Shown here: one piece after another, positions 39,937 to 48,162 of the stretch
Layout of the letters: every line of letters begins with the position of its first letter
Position numbering within the stretch: position 1 is the first letter of the stretch
Assembly: GCF_900112415.1 (NCBI RefSeq)
Contig: NZ_FOLV01000028.1
Span: 1 to 48,162, forward strand
Direction: 5' to 3'
Length of the DNA: 48,162 nt
DNA from: Bacillus sp. 491mf
GTDB taxonomy: Bacteria > Bacillota > Bacilli > Bacillales > Bacillaceae_G
Translations under genes and position numbers: made by a program
Notes under the pieces: generated by a model
Seen by the model: only the letters and a program-made list of their open reading frames with translations
Database searches by the model: none
Told to the model about the DNA's origin: nothing

Positions 39937-40863
39937 TTACTCAGCTTGTTCAGGAGATGTTGTTTCGTTCTCTGTTGAACCATTTGTTGATTTTTCTTCT
40001 TTTTTCTTGTCATCAGCTGAGCTGTTTGTTGATTTCTCTTCTTTTTGCTTATCGTCAGCTGAGCCGTTTGTTGATTTCTCTTCTTTTTGCTTATCGTCAG
40101 CTGGGCTGTTTGTTGATTTTTCTTCTTTTTGCTTATCATCAGCCTGACCGCTTGTTGATTTCTCTTCTTTTTTCTTTTCTTGCTTTTCAACTTTAATATC
40201 CGCAATCGATTTGTCAAAGTAACTTTCTGGATTTACAGCAACATTATCTTTACGAACTTCGAAATGAACATGATATCCTGCATCTTTATTCACTTCGCTT
40301 AATCCTGCTTTCCCTAACACTTCACCTTGATTAATTTTCGCGCCTTTTTCCACTTTTGCATTTCCTAAGCTTTGGTAAAACGTTTTAATACCATTGCCGC
40401 TGTCAACCGTTACAACATAGCCAAGAAGTGGATCTTTTTCCGCTTTTGTAACTGTTCCGCTTATTGCCGCTGTTACATCAAACTCTTTTCCATTTTTCGC
40501 TGCGATATCGATTCCTGTATTCGCAGAGTATGTGTTGTTATAAAAAACAAGTGCTTGTTCTTGCTCTTCAGCTGCTGCCTTATCTTCGTAAAACTTCTTC
40601 TTTACAACAACTTCTGCACCATTTGCAGTTGGCATCTTCACAACTTCTGAAGATTTGATTACTGGCACTGTTGGATTTTCACTTTGACTTTGCTGCTTCG
40701 CTTCATTCTTCTCAGGCATCTTTTTCGTATTCGTTGCCTGATACCATAATGCAACCGTTAAAATGACTGCTGCACACACAATGTATAGTGTCGGGAATAC
40801 CCAACGCTTTTGAAACAAATGAACTACTTTTCGAGAAGACTTCTTGTTTTCCCTCTCTCTCAT
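39937..40863 (-). CDS. spoIIQ: Forespore protein SpoIIQ
   Basis: 308 residues. Short cytoplasmic N-terminus, one membrane helix (about 23-41), then a LytM/peptidase M23 domain (about 108-215). The metal motif is degenerate: the first His of the HxGxD type is Asn115 (SANTGIDIAA), while HVHFEV (His198, His200) remains; B. subtilis SpoIIQ also lacks this His, so the protein should be structural, pairing with SpoIIIAH in the engulfment channel. A low-complexity C-terminal tail of 14-residue repeats (DDKQKEEKSTN...) follows, longer than in B. subtilis. GAGGTGAT precedes the ATG. Confidence 0.94.
   Translation of the reverse strand: MRERENKKSSRKVVHLFQKRWVFPTLYIVCAAVILTVALWYQATNTKKMPEKNEAKQQSQSENPTVPVIKSSEVVKMPTANGAEVVVKKKFYEDKAAAEEQEQALVFYNNTYSANTGIDIAAKNGKEFDVTAAISGTVTKAEKDPLLGYVVTVDSGNGIKTFYQSLGNAKVEKGAKINQGEVLGKAGLSEVNKDAGYHVHFEVRKDNVAVNPESYFDKSIADIKVEKQEKKKEEKSTSGQADDKQKEEKSTNSPADDKQKEEKSTNGSADDKQKEEKSTNSSADDKKKEEKSTNGSTENETTSPEQAE
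39990..40160 (-). repeat. 42-bp tandem repeats in the spoIIQ tail
   Basis: About four copies of a 42-base unit that encodes ADDKQKEEKSTN followed by two variable residues (SP, GS, SS or GS). The copies differ at only a few bases, so copy number may vary between strains. Confidence 0.85.
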
Positions 40864-40883
40864 TCTATCATCACCTCAGCAAT

Positions 40884-40913
40884 CATTTTGAACAAGATTC
40901 ATCCATCCTATAC
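40884..40913 (-). promoter_or_regulatory. Sigma-F promoter of spoIIQ
   Basis: Minus strand: GTATA (40909-40913), 15 bases, then GTTCAAAATG (40884-40893), close to the sigma-F consensus GYATA-N15-GGNRANAMTW. B. subtilis spoIIQ is known to be sigma-F driven. Confidence 0.7.
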
Positions 40914-40996
40914 AATCTATAACTAATTACTTTTCGACAAAATTTGTAAAAATATGCATCAGAATTACAAAATTTCCGAGGAAATGATAAAAAAAG

Positions 40997-41025
40997 AAAA
41001 AACTGAGCCAAAATGCTCAGTTTTT
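40997..41025 (-). terminator. Terminator of the ABC-2 exporter genes
   Basis: AAAACTGAGC and GCTCAGTTTT pair around CAAAAT, flanked by A and T runs; it overlaps the stop codon of the permease gene. Confidence 0.9.
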
Positions 41026-41734
41026 AGTCTAGTTGTTTCTTTTTGTAGACGAAGAGAAACAGAATAAATGTAATGAAAACCCATATAGAAATATTCATTA
41101 GATTTCCACTTAATGAAGAGAAACCTTTTCCTTCTAATGCATCTGTAATTGCATTAAAAATATGATTTGTCGGTACATAATAAAGGATTTTTTTTGCGAT
41201 TTCATTCTTTACAAAGAGGTGTAGTAAAGGCCCTGCAAAAAAGATCATCATAATCGGTGTGCCAAGTATAGAAACTTGCACTAGGTTTTTAGCTAAAAGA
41301 CCAATCATTGTCCCTATGATAATAAATAGCAGTACTCCCAATAAGATAATGATCATTAATAAAAAGATATTTCCCTTTAACGTATCTAACACAAATAAGC
41401 TTATTATACTTAAAAGAATCGATAAGACCATAATTGGTAAAGACTTTCCTAAAATAACTTCTATAGGAGAAGCTGGTGATAGCATCATAACGCGAAGAGT
41501 ATGTTTTTCTTTTTCTTCTGCAATCAGGGTCGCTTGTGTAATTGTTGTCACCATACTCAATACCATAACAATTACAATTCCCGCTAAAAACTCTTTTCCG
41601 CCCCCCATTTGTTTGTAAAAAAGCGCTAGACCAAGCGGTAAAATCGCCATTAATAATACTTGTGCATTCGTTTTTAAATCTTGCATCTCTTTCCGTAAAA
41701 TCGCCGAAAACCTCTTCATAGAAAATGTCATCAT
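41024..41734 (-). CDS. ABC-2 type exporter permease
   Basis: 236 residues with six hydrophobic segments: ALFYKQMGGGKEF, LSMVTTITQATLIAEEKEKH, TLRVMMLSPASPIEVILGKS, and further helices; the EEKEKHTLRVMMLSP motif is typical of ABC-2 permeases related to NatB/YhaP. Its start overlaps the ATPase stop by four bases. Substrate unknown. The pair lies just downstream of a LytTR-type regulator gene on the same strand. Confidence 0.87.
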   Translation of the reverse strand: MMTFSMKRFSAILRKEMQDLKTNAQVLLMAILPLGLALFYKQMGGGKEFLAGIVIVMVLSMVTTITQATLIAEEKEKHTLRVMMLSPASPIEVILGKSLPIMVLSILLSIISLFVLDTLKGNIFLLMIIILLGVLLFIIIGTMIGLLAKNLVQVSILGTPIMMIFFAGPLLHLFVKNEIAKKILYYVPTNHIFNAITDALEGKGFSSLSGNLMNISIWVFITFILFLFVYKKKQLD

Positions 41735-42573
41735 AATCCCCTCCCAGTTACTTCAATGAAAATATCCCCGAGCGTCGGCTCATAAGAATGAATCGATAGT
41801 AACTCCCCTTTTTTCATCCATTCTGAAATACGTTTTGCTCCTAATTCATCTTTTTGCACTGTTTCTTTTTTCTTATCTTTTAACACAACTTCAATTTTGT
41901 CTTTTGCGTATTGTAAACGGAGATTTTCTGGCGTATCAAGTGCAACAATTTCTCCCCCGCATAAGAACGCAATGCGGTTGCAAAGTGTTTCTGCCTCATC
42001 CATATTGTGCGTTGTTAAGAAAATTGTTGTTCCTTCTTTATTTAAATCCCTTAAGATGTTATGAATGTTTTGAACATTTACCGGATCAAGCGCTGATGTT
42101 GGTTCATCTAAGAAGAGAATATCTGGCTTGTGAAGAATCGCCCTCGCTAGCACTACCCGTTGTTTCATTCCTTTTGACAGCTTTTTTACTTGTGTCTTTT
42201 TATCATCTAATAAGTTCACTTCTGCTAACACTTCATCAATTCGCTCTTTTTTACAGTCGTATAAGTCACAAAATAATAGTAAGTTATCATAAATGCTAAG
42301 TCTTTCATATAGACCGCTATTATCTGTTAAAATACCAACTCGTTTATAATCAATGCTTCCTGATCCTGTAATATCTTGGCCTAACACTTTCACCGTTCCT
42401 ACACTATGAAGCAACTGCGCAGTTAAAATTTTTACAGTTGTTGTTTTTCCAGATCCACTTGGACCAAGAAACCCGAAGATTTCTCCTTGCTTCACTTCAA
42501 TATTTACATTACGAAGCGCTGTTTTGCTGTCGAATGTTTTCATTACATCTTTCATTTCAATTGCTAATGTCAT
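41731..42573 (-). CDS. ABC exporter ATPase
   Basis: 280 residues. Walker A GPSGSGKTT (about 35-43), Q-loop in GILTDNSGLYERL, signature LSKGMKQRV, Walker B ILFLDEPTSALD, His switch in LTTHNMDEAE. The last 60 residues form a C-terminal extension ending TLGDIFIEVTGRGL, as in DrrA/NatA-type exporters. Read with the permease gene (ATGA overlap). Confidence 0.93.
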   Translation of the reverse strand: MTLAIEMKDVMKTFDSKTALRNVNIEVKQGEIFGFLGPSGSGKTTTVKILTAQLLHSVGTVKVLGQDITGSGSIDYKRVGILTDNSGLYERLSIYDNLLLFCDLYDCKKERIDEVLAEVNLLDDKKTQVKKLSKGMKQRVVLARAILHKPDILFLDEPTSALDPVNVQNIHNILRDLNKEGTTIFLTTHNMDEAETLCNRIAFLCGGEIVALDTPENLRLQYAKDKIEVVLKDKKKETVQKDELGAKRISEWMKKGELLSIHSYEPTLGDIFIEVTGRGL

Positions 42574-42658
42574 TTCGTCATCCCCTTTGCTTTTCGTTTG
42601 TTCGTTTCACTTTTCTTGAGTCAATCATATGAAAAACAAAGAGGCTATGCAGTAAAAT

Positions 42659-42685
42659 ACCGGTAAAAGGAGTATTTTTACCGGT
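42659..42685. promoter_or_regulatory. Inverted repeat upstream of the ABC-2 operon, candidate LytTR operator
   Basis: ACCGGTAAAA, spacer GGAGTAT, TTTTACCGGT: perfect 10-bp arms. It lies 86 bases before the ATPase start and 78 bases after the regulator stop. The ACCG core resembles LytTR half-sites. It could instead act as a weak terminator for the regulator gene, since the minus strand continues with ATTTTA. Confidence 0.6.
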
Positions 42686-42762
42686 GAATGGAGCATAGTT
42701 TTAACTCATTGAAACACGATAAGAGGCGAATGAAGTAATACTAGGGTTAACGCAACATACAT

Positions 42763-43770
42763 TTACAGTCCGATTACACCTTTTAATTCATCCATCCTTC
42801 CCTTTGAAAGTGGAATCGATGTTTTGCGTTCATCATCGAGGATTAAACTATAACTATTTCGCGTCCATGTAATCACTTCTCTTACACGCTGTAAATTCAC
42901 GAGATAAGAGCGGTGACACCTGAAAAATCCGAACCCTTTTAGTCGTTCCTCTAATTGACTTAATGTAAGCGCACAAATGAAATCACCATCACGCACATGA
43001 ATATGTGTCGTCCCATTTTGCGTTTCAATAAATTGAATTTCCATTGGATCTATTAAAATGATTTTATCGTTTACTTTTGCCGGGATTCGTTCTAATTTCA
43101 TTTGCGGAATCATTTCGATTACCTTTTCATCTTCCGCTTCTACCTGTTCTTCTTGTTCAATTTCCACTTTTTTTACGCCATCTTGATGCAATACATACAC
43201 GTCCTCCGTTAACGATAAAGCATCCGAAAGAAAGGCAGACGTGATAAAGATCGCTTTTCCTTGTTCTTTTAATTTCATAATTGCCTTTCGAATAATGATC
43301 GTACTCTCCATATCTACGTTTTGTTCCGGTTCTTCAAATATAATGAGATCTGGGTTATGAATCATGACTCGTCCAATATGAAGACGACGTTTCTCTGAAA
43401 ATGACAAATTCCTTATTTGGACATTTTTCTTATCAAGTAAACCAACATGCTGAAAGACTTCTTCTATATTCATACTAGATTCATACAATCCAGATAAAAA
43501 TGCGAAATATTCCTTCACTTCCAAGCGATCATATGCCTCATCTTTTAAAAAACAAAAACCAATACGTGCATACACTTGTTTTTGAATAGGCTTCCCCGCA
43601 AATAACACACTTCCTGTCGATGCCTCTTCCTCTCCAATGATAATGCGGTGCAAAACTTTAGCAGTATGGTTATTACATTGCAGCACAACGCATTGACCTT
43701 TTTCGAGTTTGAGCTGAATCGTTGGTAATTGATTTGTCTTCCCCAATTGTTTTAGCTCAAGTAGCGCCAT
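42763..43770 (-). CDS. ABC ATPase-like domain fused to LytTR DNA-binding domain
   Basis: 335 residues. Residues about 1-205 follow the ABC ATPase fold: LSFSEKRRLHIGRVMIHNPD in the signature position, LIIFEEPEQNVD as Walker B, FITSAF as the switch region. The Walker A position reads CNNHTAKV (32-39): both glycines and the Ser/Thr are lost and only Lys38 remains, so ATP binding is doubtful. Residues about 230-335 are a LytTR domain (IQFIETQNGTTHIHVRDGD, FFRCHRSYLVNLQRVREVI). There is no receiver domain. It probably controls the neighbouring ABC-2 exporter. Confidence 0.88.
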   Translation of the reverse strand: MALLELKQLGKTNQLPTIQLKLEKGQCVVLQCNNHTAKVLHRIIIGEEEASTGSVLFAGKPIQKQVYARIGFCFLKDEAYDRLEVKEYFAFLSGLYESSMNIEEVFQHVGLLDKKNVQIRNLSFSEKRRLHIGRVMIHNPDLIIFEEPEQNVDMESTIIIRKAIMKLKEQGKAIFITSAFLSDALSLTEDVYVLHQDGVKKVEIEQEEQVEAEDEKVIEMIPQMKLERIPAKVNDKIILIDPMEIQFIETQNGTTHIHVRDGDFICALTLSQLEERLKGFGFFRCHRSYLVNLQRVREVITWTRNSYSLILDDERKTSIPLSKGRMDELKGVIGL

Positions 43771-43845
43771 ATTTTTTCCCCCATGCTATTTTTTTCTATT
43801 TATTATAACAAACAAATGCTGGAAAATTATGATACTTATTCAAAA

Positions 43846-43886
43846 AACAAGCCAACAACCTGATGATAACAGGACGTTGGCTTGTT
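43846..43886 (-). terminator. Terminator of the PPC-domain gene
   Basis: AACAAGCCAAC and GTTGGCTTGTT pair with an inner CCTG/CAGG stem. The minus-strand flank is T-rich. Confidence 0.88.
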
Positions 43887-43896
43887 CATACAATCT

Positions 43897-46122
43897 TTAT
43901 TCTGCTTTATAAGCTACTTTCACTTTTGTGCTTTCTTTCATTCCTGCACGCGTTACAGAAACATAAACATAACCTGCTTTTGTTCCTAATTGTTTCACAT
44001 CTGCTGTAACAGTAGTCCCTGTTGCCTGCGGAGAAGTGACCAAAAGCTTACTGTTTGCATCATACACACGCACTATATCACCTTTAACAATCCCGCTTAC
44101 TGCTACGCGATCTGCTTTTCCTTTATTATTTGTAATTTTCACTTGGCTTACTTGCAATGAGTTCGATATTTCTCCCGCAAACTTATACGCCGTTCGAGTA
44201 CTTTCACTCATACCAGGCTTTGTAACAGTCACATATGTCGCTCCTGCCTTCTCACCTAACTGCTGTACACTCACTACCGCTTGTGTGCCTTTTGTAACTT
44301 TTACTGTTCCTAATAATTTTCCGCCTGTTGCTTTGTTATATACTTTTACAACGTCGTTTACTTGTAAACCACTTACCGTGATAACATCGGCTTTCCCTTT
44401 GTTGTTAGCAACTTTCACCTGACTTGCTTGTAGTGCATTTGTTGGTTCGCCTGCGAATTTATATGATGCTCGTGCACTTTCTAATAAACCAGGTTCTGTT
44501 AATGTTACATACACACTACTTGCTTTTTCTCCAATTTGATTCATATTTATAACAGCTTGTGTTCCACTTTTTACTGCCATTGTCCCTAATACTTTTCCGC
44601 CTGTTGCTTGATCATATACTTTTACAACACTGCCTTGTTTCACATTACTTACTGTAATAACATCAGCTTTCCCTTTATTATTTACAACTTTCACTTGGCT
44701 CGCCTGTAATGCATTTGTTGGTTCACCAGCAAAACTACCAGCTGTACGCACACCTTCTCCCATTCCTGGTTGTGTTAAAGAAACATACACTTTACCAGCT
44801 TTCGGTCCAAGTTGCTTTATATTCATACTCACCTGTGTTCCTTTTGTTACTTTAGCCGTTCCTAACAATTTACCACCCGTTGCTTGATCGTACACCTTTA
44901 TAACATCGTTTACTTTCACACCACTTACTGTAACAACATCGTCTTTCCCTTTATAGTTATTCACTTGTATTTGTTTTTCTGTTAATTGCGGGGAACGATC
45001 TAAAACGCTAAATTGATACGGCTTCTCCACCGCACCCTTCCCATTAAATACTGTAATGTAATATTTCCCTTTTGTTAACGTATATGTACGTTCTTCACTT
45101 CCAACTCCTTTTGTTCCATATTCAGTTGAGAAGCTACTCATATACTTTTGTTTGGCATCATAAAGCGTTACATCCCAAGAACTTTCTTTAGATCTTTCCA
45201 TTTTTATATGGATTACTTTTGTTGCATCAATTGAAAATGAATAATAATCACTATCGAGACCATTTCTCGACGATCCTCTATAATTTTTATTTAATTCAAT
45301 AGAATTAGCTTGCGCAAAGCTGTCATTGAATTCTTTTTCAAAATAGTTACTCGCTTGAAATTTCATTTGAAGTTCATACGGAATATCCATCGCTTTTTGA
45401 TTATCTTGTATCTCTACATAATATGTTCCTTTTGGCAAACCAATTTGTCTTTCTTCATTGCCATTAGCATTTGCACCATTTCCTGTTGTGAAATATTTGT
45501 AAGAGTTCCCCTTGCTATCTGTAATATAGACATACCAACTCGCTGTTTTGCTCTTTTTCATTGAAAATGTTACATTTCCATCAGATGGAAGCGTAAACGT
45601 ATAATAATCATGATCCCAAGATTCTTGTAATGCCCCTTTATATACTGTATTTAATTGAATTTTATTTGCCGTTTGCTGTGTATTATTGAATTCTTTTTCA
45701 TACACATCACTCGCTGTAAAGTTCACCCTAAATTTATAATTGTTAGCATAACCATTTTGACCACTCTTTATTTTTATATAATACGTTCCTGCTGGCAGGC
45801 CAATCTCTCTTTCTTCATTACCACTTACATTCGCTCCATACTCCGTTTTAAAGCTTTTCAAACTATTCCCTTTCGCATTCATGACATCCACATACCAACT
45901 ACTCGTTTTATGCTTATTCATCGAAACTTTCACTTTTCCATCTTTCGATAATTTAAACGTATAATGCTGCGCTCCATTCTTTACACTACCTGTATAGTCC
46001 TGATTCAGAGCAATAGATGTTGCATTTTGCATGTCTGCAAAAACAGGTGCTTCCATAAATAAGTTCATAAAAATAAAAATAAATGCTGTTAAAAAAGCTA
46101 TTTTATTACGCCACTTTACCAT
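43897..46122 (-). CDS. Secreted PPC-domain protein with four long C-terminal repeats
   Basis: 741 residues from the ATG at 46122 (MVKWRNKIAFLTAFIFIFMN), preceded by GGGGAG; signal peptide with cleavage after VFA. Three copies of a pre-peptidase C-terminal (PPC) domain at about 35-140, 150-255 and 265-380, each with a tYtF/YsF core and a GTYYIKI or GKYYITV strand; then four repeats of about 88 residues with NNKGKADVITVSG, KVYDQATGGKLLGT and KAGxVYVSLT blocks, separated by EPTNALQASQ linkers. PPC domains are beta-jelly folds normally attached to secreted proteases; no peptidase domain is present here. No LPXTG, SLH or other anchor is seen, so it is probably released or loosely bound. Confidence 0.85.
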   Translation of the reverse strand: MVKWRNKIAFLTAFIFIFMNLFMEAPVFADMQNATSIALNQDYTGSVKNGAQHYTFKLSKDGKVKVSMNKHKTSSWYVDVMNAKGNSLKSFKTEYGANVSGNEEREIGLPAGTYYIKIKSGQNGYANNYKFRVNFTASDVYEKEFNNTQQTANKIQLNTVYKGALQESWDHDYYTFTLPSDGNVTFSMKKSKTASWYVYITDSKGNSYKYFTTGNGANANGNEERQIGLPKGTYYVEIQDNQKAMDIPYELQMKFQASNYFEKEFNDSFAQANSIELNKNYRGSSRNGLDSDYYSFSIDATKVIHIKMERSKESSWDVTLYDAKQKYMSSFSTEYGTKGVGSEERTYTLTKGKYYITVFNGKGAVEKPYQFSVLDRSPQLTEKQIQVNNYKGKDDVVTVSGVKVNDVIKVYDQATGGKLLGTAKVTKGTQVSMNIKQLGPKAGKVYVSLTQPGMGEGVRTAGSFAGEPTNALQASQVKVVNNKGKADVITVSNVKQGSVVKVYDQATGGKVLGTMAVKSGTQAVINMNQIGEKASSVYVTLTEPGLLESARASYKFAGEPTNALQASQVKVANNKGKADVITVSGLQVNDVVKVYNKATGGKLLGTVKVTKGTQAVVSVQQLGEKAGATYVTVTKPGMSESTRTAYKFAGEISNSLQVSQVKITNNKGKADRVAVSGIVKGDIVRVYDANSKLLVTSPQATGTTVTADVKQLGTKAGYVYVSVTRAGMKESTKVKVAYKAE

Positions 46123-46234
46123 TTTCTTACTTTCTCCCCTTTTTTTATATATCATTACAATTTCAGAATATTACAATTTAACACTTTTTTCAATTACTAT
46201 ATTTTATAATATATACATATCACTTATTTGCACA

Positions 46235-46264
46235 TAAAAAAGCATAGCACCACCGCGCTATGCT
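46235..46264 (-). terminator. Terminator of the acyl-CoA ligase gene
   Basis: AGCATAGC and GCTATGCT pair around a short loop; T6 follows on the minus strand. Confidence 0.88.
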
Positions 46265-46286
46265 CTCACTCGTTCATTTTGTCTTC

Positions 46287-47897
46287 CTACTTCACCATAT
46301 AACTCTTCAACTGATCGCGAAGCGCTCGTTTCAAAAACTTCCCGACAGATGTTTTCGGAATTTCCTCGACAAATAAAATATCGTCGGGCATCCACCATTT
46401 TGGAAATTGGCTTTCTAATAGATCATATAGCTCTTCTTGACTGGCCATTTCTCCTTCTTTTAAAACGACACATGCGACAGGACGCTCTTGCCATTTTTCG
46501 TGCGGAACAGCAACGACAGATGCCTCTAATACTTTTTCGTGTGTCATTAATGCATTTTCTAAATCAACGGAGGAAATCCATTCGCCGCCGCTTTTAATCA
46601 AATCTTTCGTGCGATCAGCAATTTTAATAAAACCTTCCGGGTCCACTGTTACGATATCGCCAGTGTGCAGCCAGCCATCTTTCATCGACTCTTCAGTACG
46701 TTCATCATGATAATAACTGCCGGCAATCCATGGCCCGCGGAGGCAAAGCTCTCCCATTTCTTCACCGTCCCATTTTATTTCACCCTCTTGACCAATTACC
46801 TTCATTTCAAGGCCTGGGAGTAAATAGCCTTGGCGGGAGCGTAGCTCATAGTACTCTTCTTTCGGTAAATCACGTTGATACGACTTCGGACAATTAATGA
46901 CAACGGCCGGACTTGTTTCCGTCATGCCGTAGATTTGTCTGAACGCAATTTCATATTTTTCTTCATAAGTACGAACCATACCTTTTGGTGCTGCTGATCC
47001 ACCTGACCATATCGTCCGAACACTGCTAATATCATACGGGTACTTTTCAAGCTCTTGCAGTAAGCCAATCCAAATTGTTGGAACACCGGCACTAATCGTT
47101 ACTTTCTCACGTTCAATTAGCTCTGCTAAAATTTTCGGAGTAAAGTGTGGTCCTGGTAAGACGAGCTTTGTACCAAACCACGTACTTGCGAATGGGAGTC
47201 CCCATGCATTGACATGGAACATCGGAACAACAGGCATACAAGTGTCTGCTTCTGATATGCCCCCTCCGTCGACAAGCCCAAGCGTATAGCTGTGGAGTGC
47301 AATGCTACGGTGCGTGTACACAACGCCTTTCGGTTTCCCTGTCGTTGCGGAAGTATAGCACATACCGGCAGGTGCTTTCTCATCTAAATCTGTTATAAAT
47401 TGAAATGTTTCATCGCCTTCTTCAAGGAGTTGTTCATAGTGATATGCTGGTGATAGTGTTGTATGAGGTAGTGCATCGTCATCTGTCATAATGATAAATG
47501 CTTTCACATGAGGAATTTCGTGTTGAATACTTTCTAATACAGGAACCATATCTTCATCCACCAAAATAATTTTATCTTCGGCGTGGTTAATAATGTAGGA
47601 AATGTGGTCTGCCGAAAGGCGTAAATTAATTGTATGTAATACCGCTCCGATTCCGGGAATTGCAAAATATGCTTCTAAATGGCGGTGATGATTCCAGGCG
47701 ATTGTTCCTACTTTATCTCCTGCCTCAATCCCCATTTTCTTTAATACACTTGCAAGTTTTCTTGTCCTCCTTGCAATTTCTCCGTATGTTAACGTTTGAA
47801 TACGTGATGCCGTACGCGAGACAACTTCCTTTTTTGAAAAATACTTCTCCGCTCGTTCCATCATTGCCGGAATGAGAAGTGGTACATCCATCATCAT
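46287..47897 (-). CDS. Long-chain fatty acid-CoA ligase (AMP-forming)
   Basis: 536 residues, ANL superfamily. P-loop-like YTSATTGKPKGVVYTHRS (about 180-197), YGMTETSPAV, the adenylate motif DGWLHTGDI, and the catalytic-Lys block KTSVGKFLKRALRD near the C-terminus. The length and N-terminal PLLIPAMMERAEKYFSKKEV favour a medium- or long-chain acyl-CoA synthetase over acetyl-CoA synthetase. AGGGGG lies eight bases before the ATG. It is a single gene with its own terminator. Confidence 0.92.
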   Translation of the reverse strand: MMMDVPLLIPAMMERAEKYFSKKEVVSRTASRIQTLTYGEIARRTRKLASVLKKMGIEAGDKVGTIAWNHHRHLEAYFAIPGIGAVLHTINLRLSADHISYIINHAEDKIILVDEDMVPVLESIQHEIPHVKAFIIMTDDDALPHTTLSPAYHYEQLLEEGDETFQFITDLDEKAPAGMCYTSATTGKPKGVVYTHRSIALHSYTLGLVDGGGISEADTCMPVVPMFHVNAWGLPFASTWFGTKLVLPGPHFTPKILAELIEREKVTISAGVPTIWIGLLQELEKYPYDISSVRTIWSGGSAAPKGMVRTYEEKYEIAFRQIYGMTETSPAVVINCPKSYQRDLPKEEYYELRSRQGYLLPGLEMKVIGQEGEIKWDGEEMGELCLRGPWIAGSYYHDERTEESMKDGWLHTGDIVTVDPEGFIKIADRTKDLIKSGGEWISSVDLENALMTHEKVLEASVVAVPHEKWQERPVACVVLKEGEMASQEELYDLLESQFPKWWMPDDILFVEEIPKTSVGKFLKRALRDQLKSYMVK

Positions 47898-48050
47898 CTT
47901 TCGTTCCCCCTATCAACATTGTATATCTAAAGATATAACTGTATTATAACACGACAAACCTAGGCAAAAACTAACAACCTTTCTTTCCTTTTCTACAAAG
48001 TCTGACAAGGAGTTACATCATACAAGACGATGTTTCGTACCTGTGCTACC

Positions 48051-48162
48051 GTTTATCCCGCATTAACGGGCAGTAAGACCCCCACCTCAAGATTCAGAGA
48101 GAAGCAAAGAAGATAGGTGGGGGATAACTGCCCGTAAAAGCCCGATTGGTTCAACTAACCGT
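48051..48162 (+). repeat. bcr1-like hairpin repeat (runs to the window edge)
   Basis: CGGGCAGT (48067-48074) and CCCCCACCT (48079-48087) pair with AGGTGGGGG (48115-48123) and ACTGCCCG (48127-48134), giving a long two-part stem. Before it lies a small CCCG/CGGG hairpin. The layout and sequence fit the B. cereus-group bcr1 element as I remember it. The right end is outside the window. Confidence 0.7.

Overview
The window reads as a chromosomal segment of a Bacillus cereus-group bacterium. This rests on established knowledge of gene families and synteny: a low-GC Firmicute style with AGGAGG ribosome binding sites, sporulation genes (spoIIID, spoIIQ), mbl, a ComK-type competence regulator, a ywqB-ywqA pair, yknXYZ/yknW, and a bcr1-like hairpin repeat at the right edge. 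No tRNA, rRNA, CRISPR array or intact transposase was seen.

Layout. 1-4860: cell-wall and uptake genes (a 5'-truncated SH3b-NlpC/P60 hydrolase, nupC, an SH3b-3D-domain wall protein, a 104-aa hypothetical) with long spacers that hold a small basic ORF and several copies of a dispersed hairpin repeat. 4890-9955: a degenerate bcr1-like element, the ywqB (SWIM) and ywqA (SNF2 helicase) pair, and a VanZ-like gene. 10067-12206: a DUF1659/DUF2922 pair, a small secreted or anchored protein, a comK paralogue with a TTG start, and convergent to it a 159-aa sigma-70-like factor. 12449-16421: yknX-yknY-yknZ exporter and yknW, separated by what looks like a decayed IS200/IS605-type remnant. 16605-22467: a 46-aa ORF flanked by two identical 20-bp palindromes, then a five-gene operon (OmpR-type regulator, histidine kinase, membrane-anchored protein, substrate-binding lipoprotein, organophosphate antiporter) resembling phosphoglycerate-uptake systems, headed by two direct repeats that look like the regulator's own operator.

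22709-36618: a wall teichoic acid region. It has tagH-tagG export genes, three CDP-glycerol glycerophosphotransferase-type proteins (one fused to a GT4 glycosyltransferase), its own gpsA and tagD for making CDP-glycerol, two divergent LytR-CpsA-Psr ligases, gtaB, and a clear C-terminal relic of tagA just behind gtaB. fabZ follows.

36619-39462: a remodelled stretch before mbl. It contains a DUF6270-type gene broken by one in-frame TGA, a decayed mbl-derived fragment and an unexplained structured segment; then mbl and spoIIID (GTG start). 39662-43770: an overlooked 44-aa membrane peptide, spoIIQ with a sigma-F promoter and a 42-bp repeat tail, an ABC-2 exporter, and its probable regulator, a LytTR protein fused to an ABC ATPase domain whose Walker A motif has decayed; a 10-bp-arm inverted repeat between regulator and exporter is the candidate operator. 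43897-47897: a secreted PPC-domain protein with four long repeats, and an acyl-CoA ligase. 48051-48162 is a bcr1-like repeat.

The items most worth following up are the twin palindromes with the hidden ORF (16605-16874), the ABC-LytTR regulator with its palindrome, the dispersed hairpin family with compensatory stem changes, and the set of gene relics around gtaB and mbl. All coordinates and motifs come from direct reading; no database search was possible.
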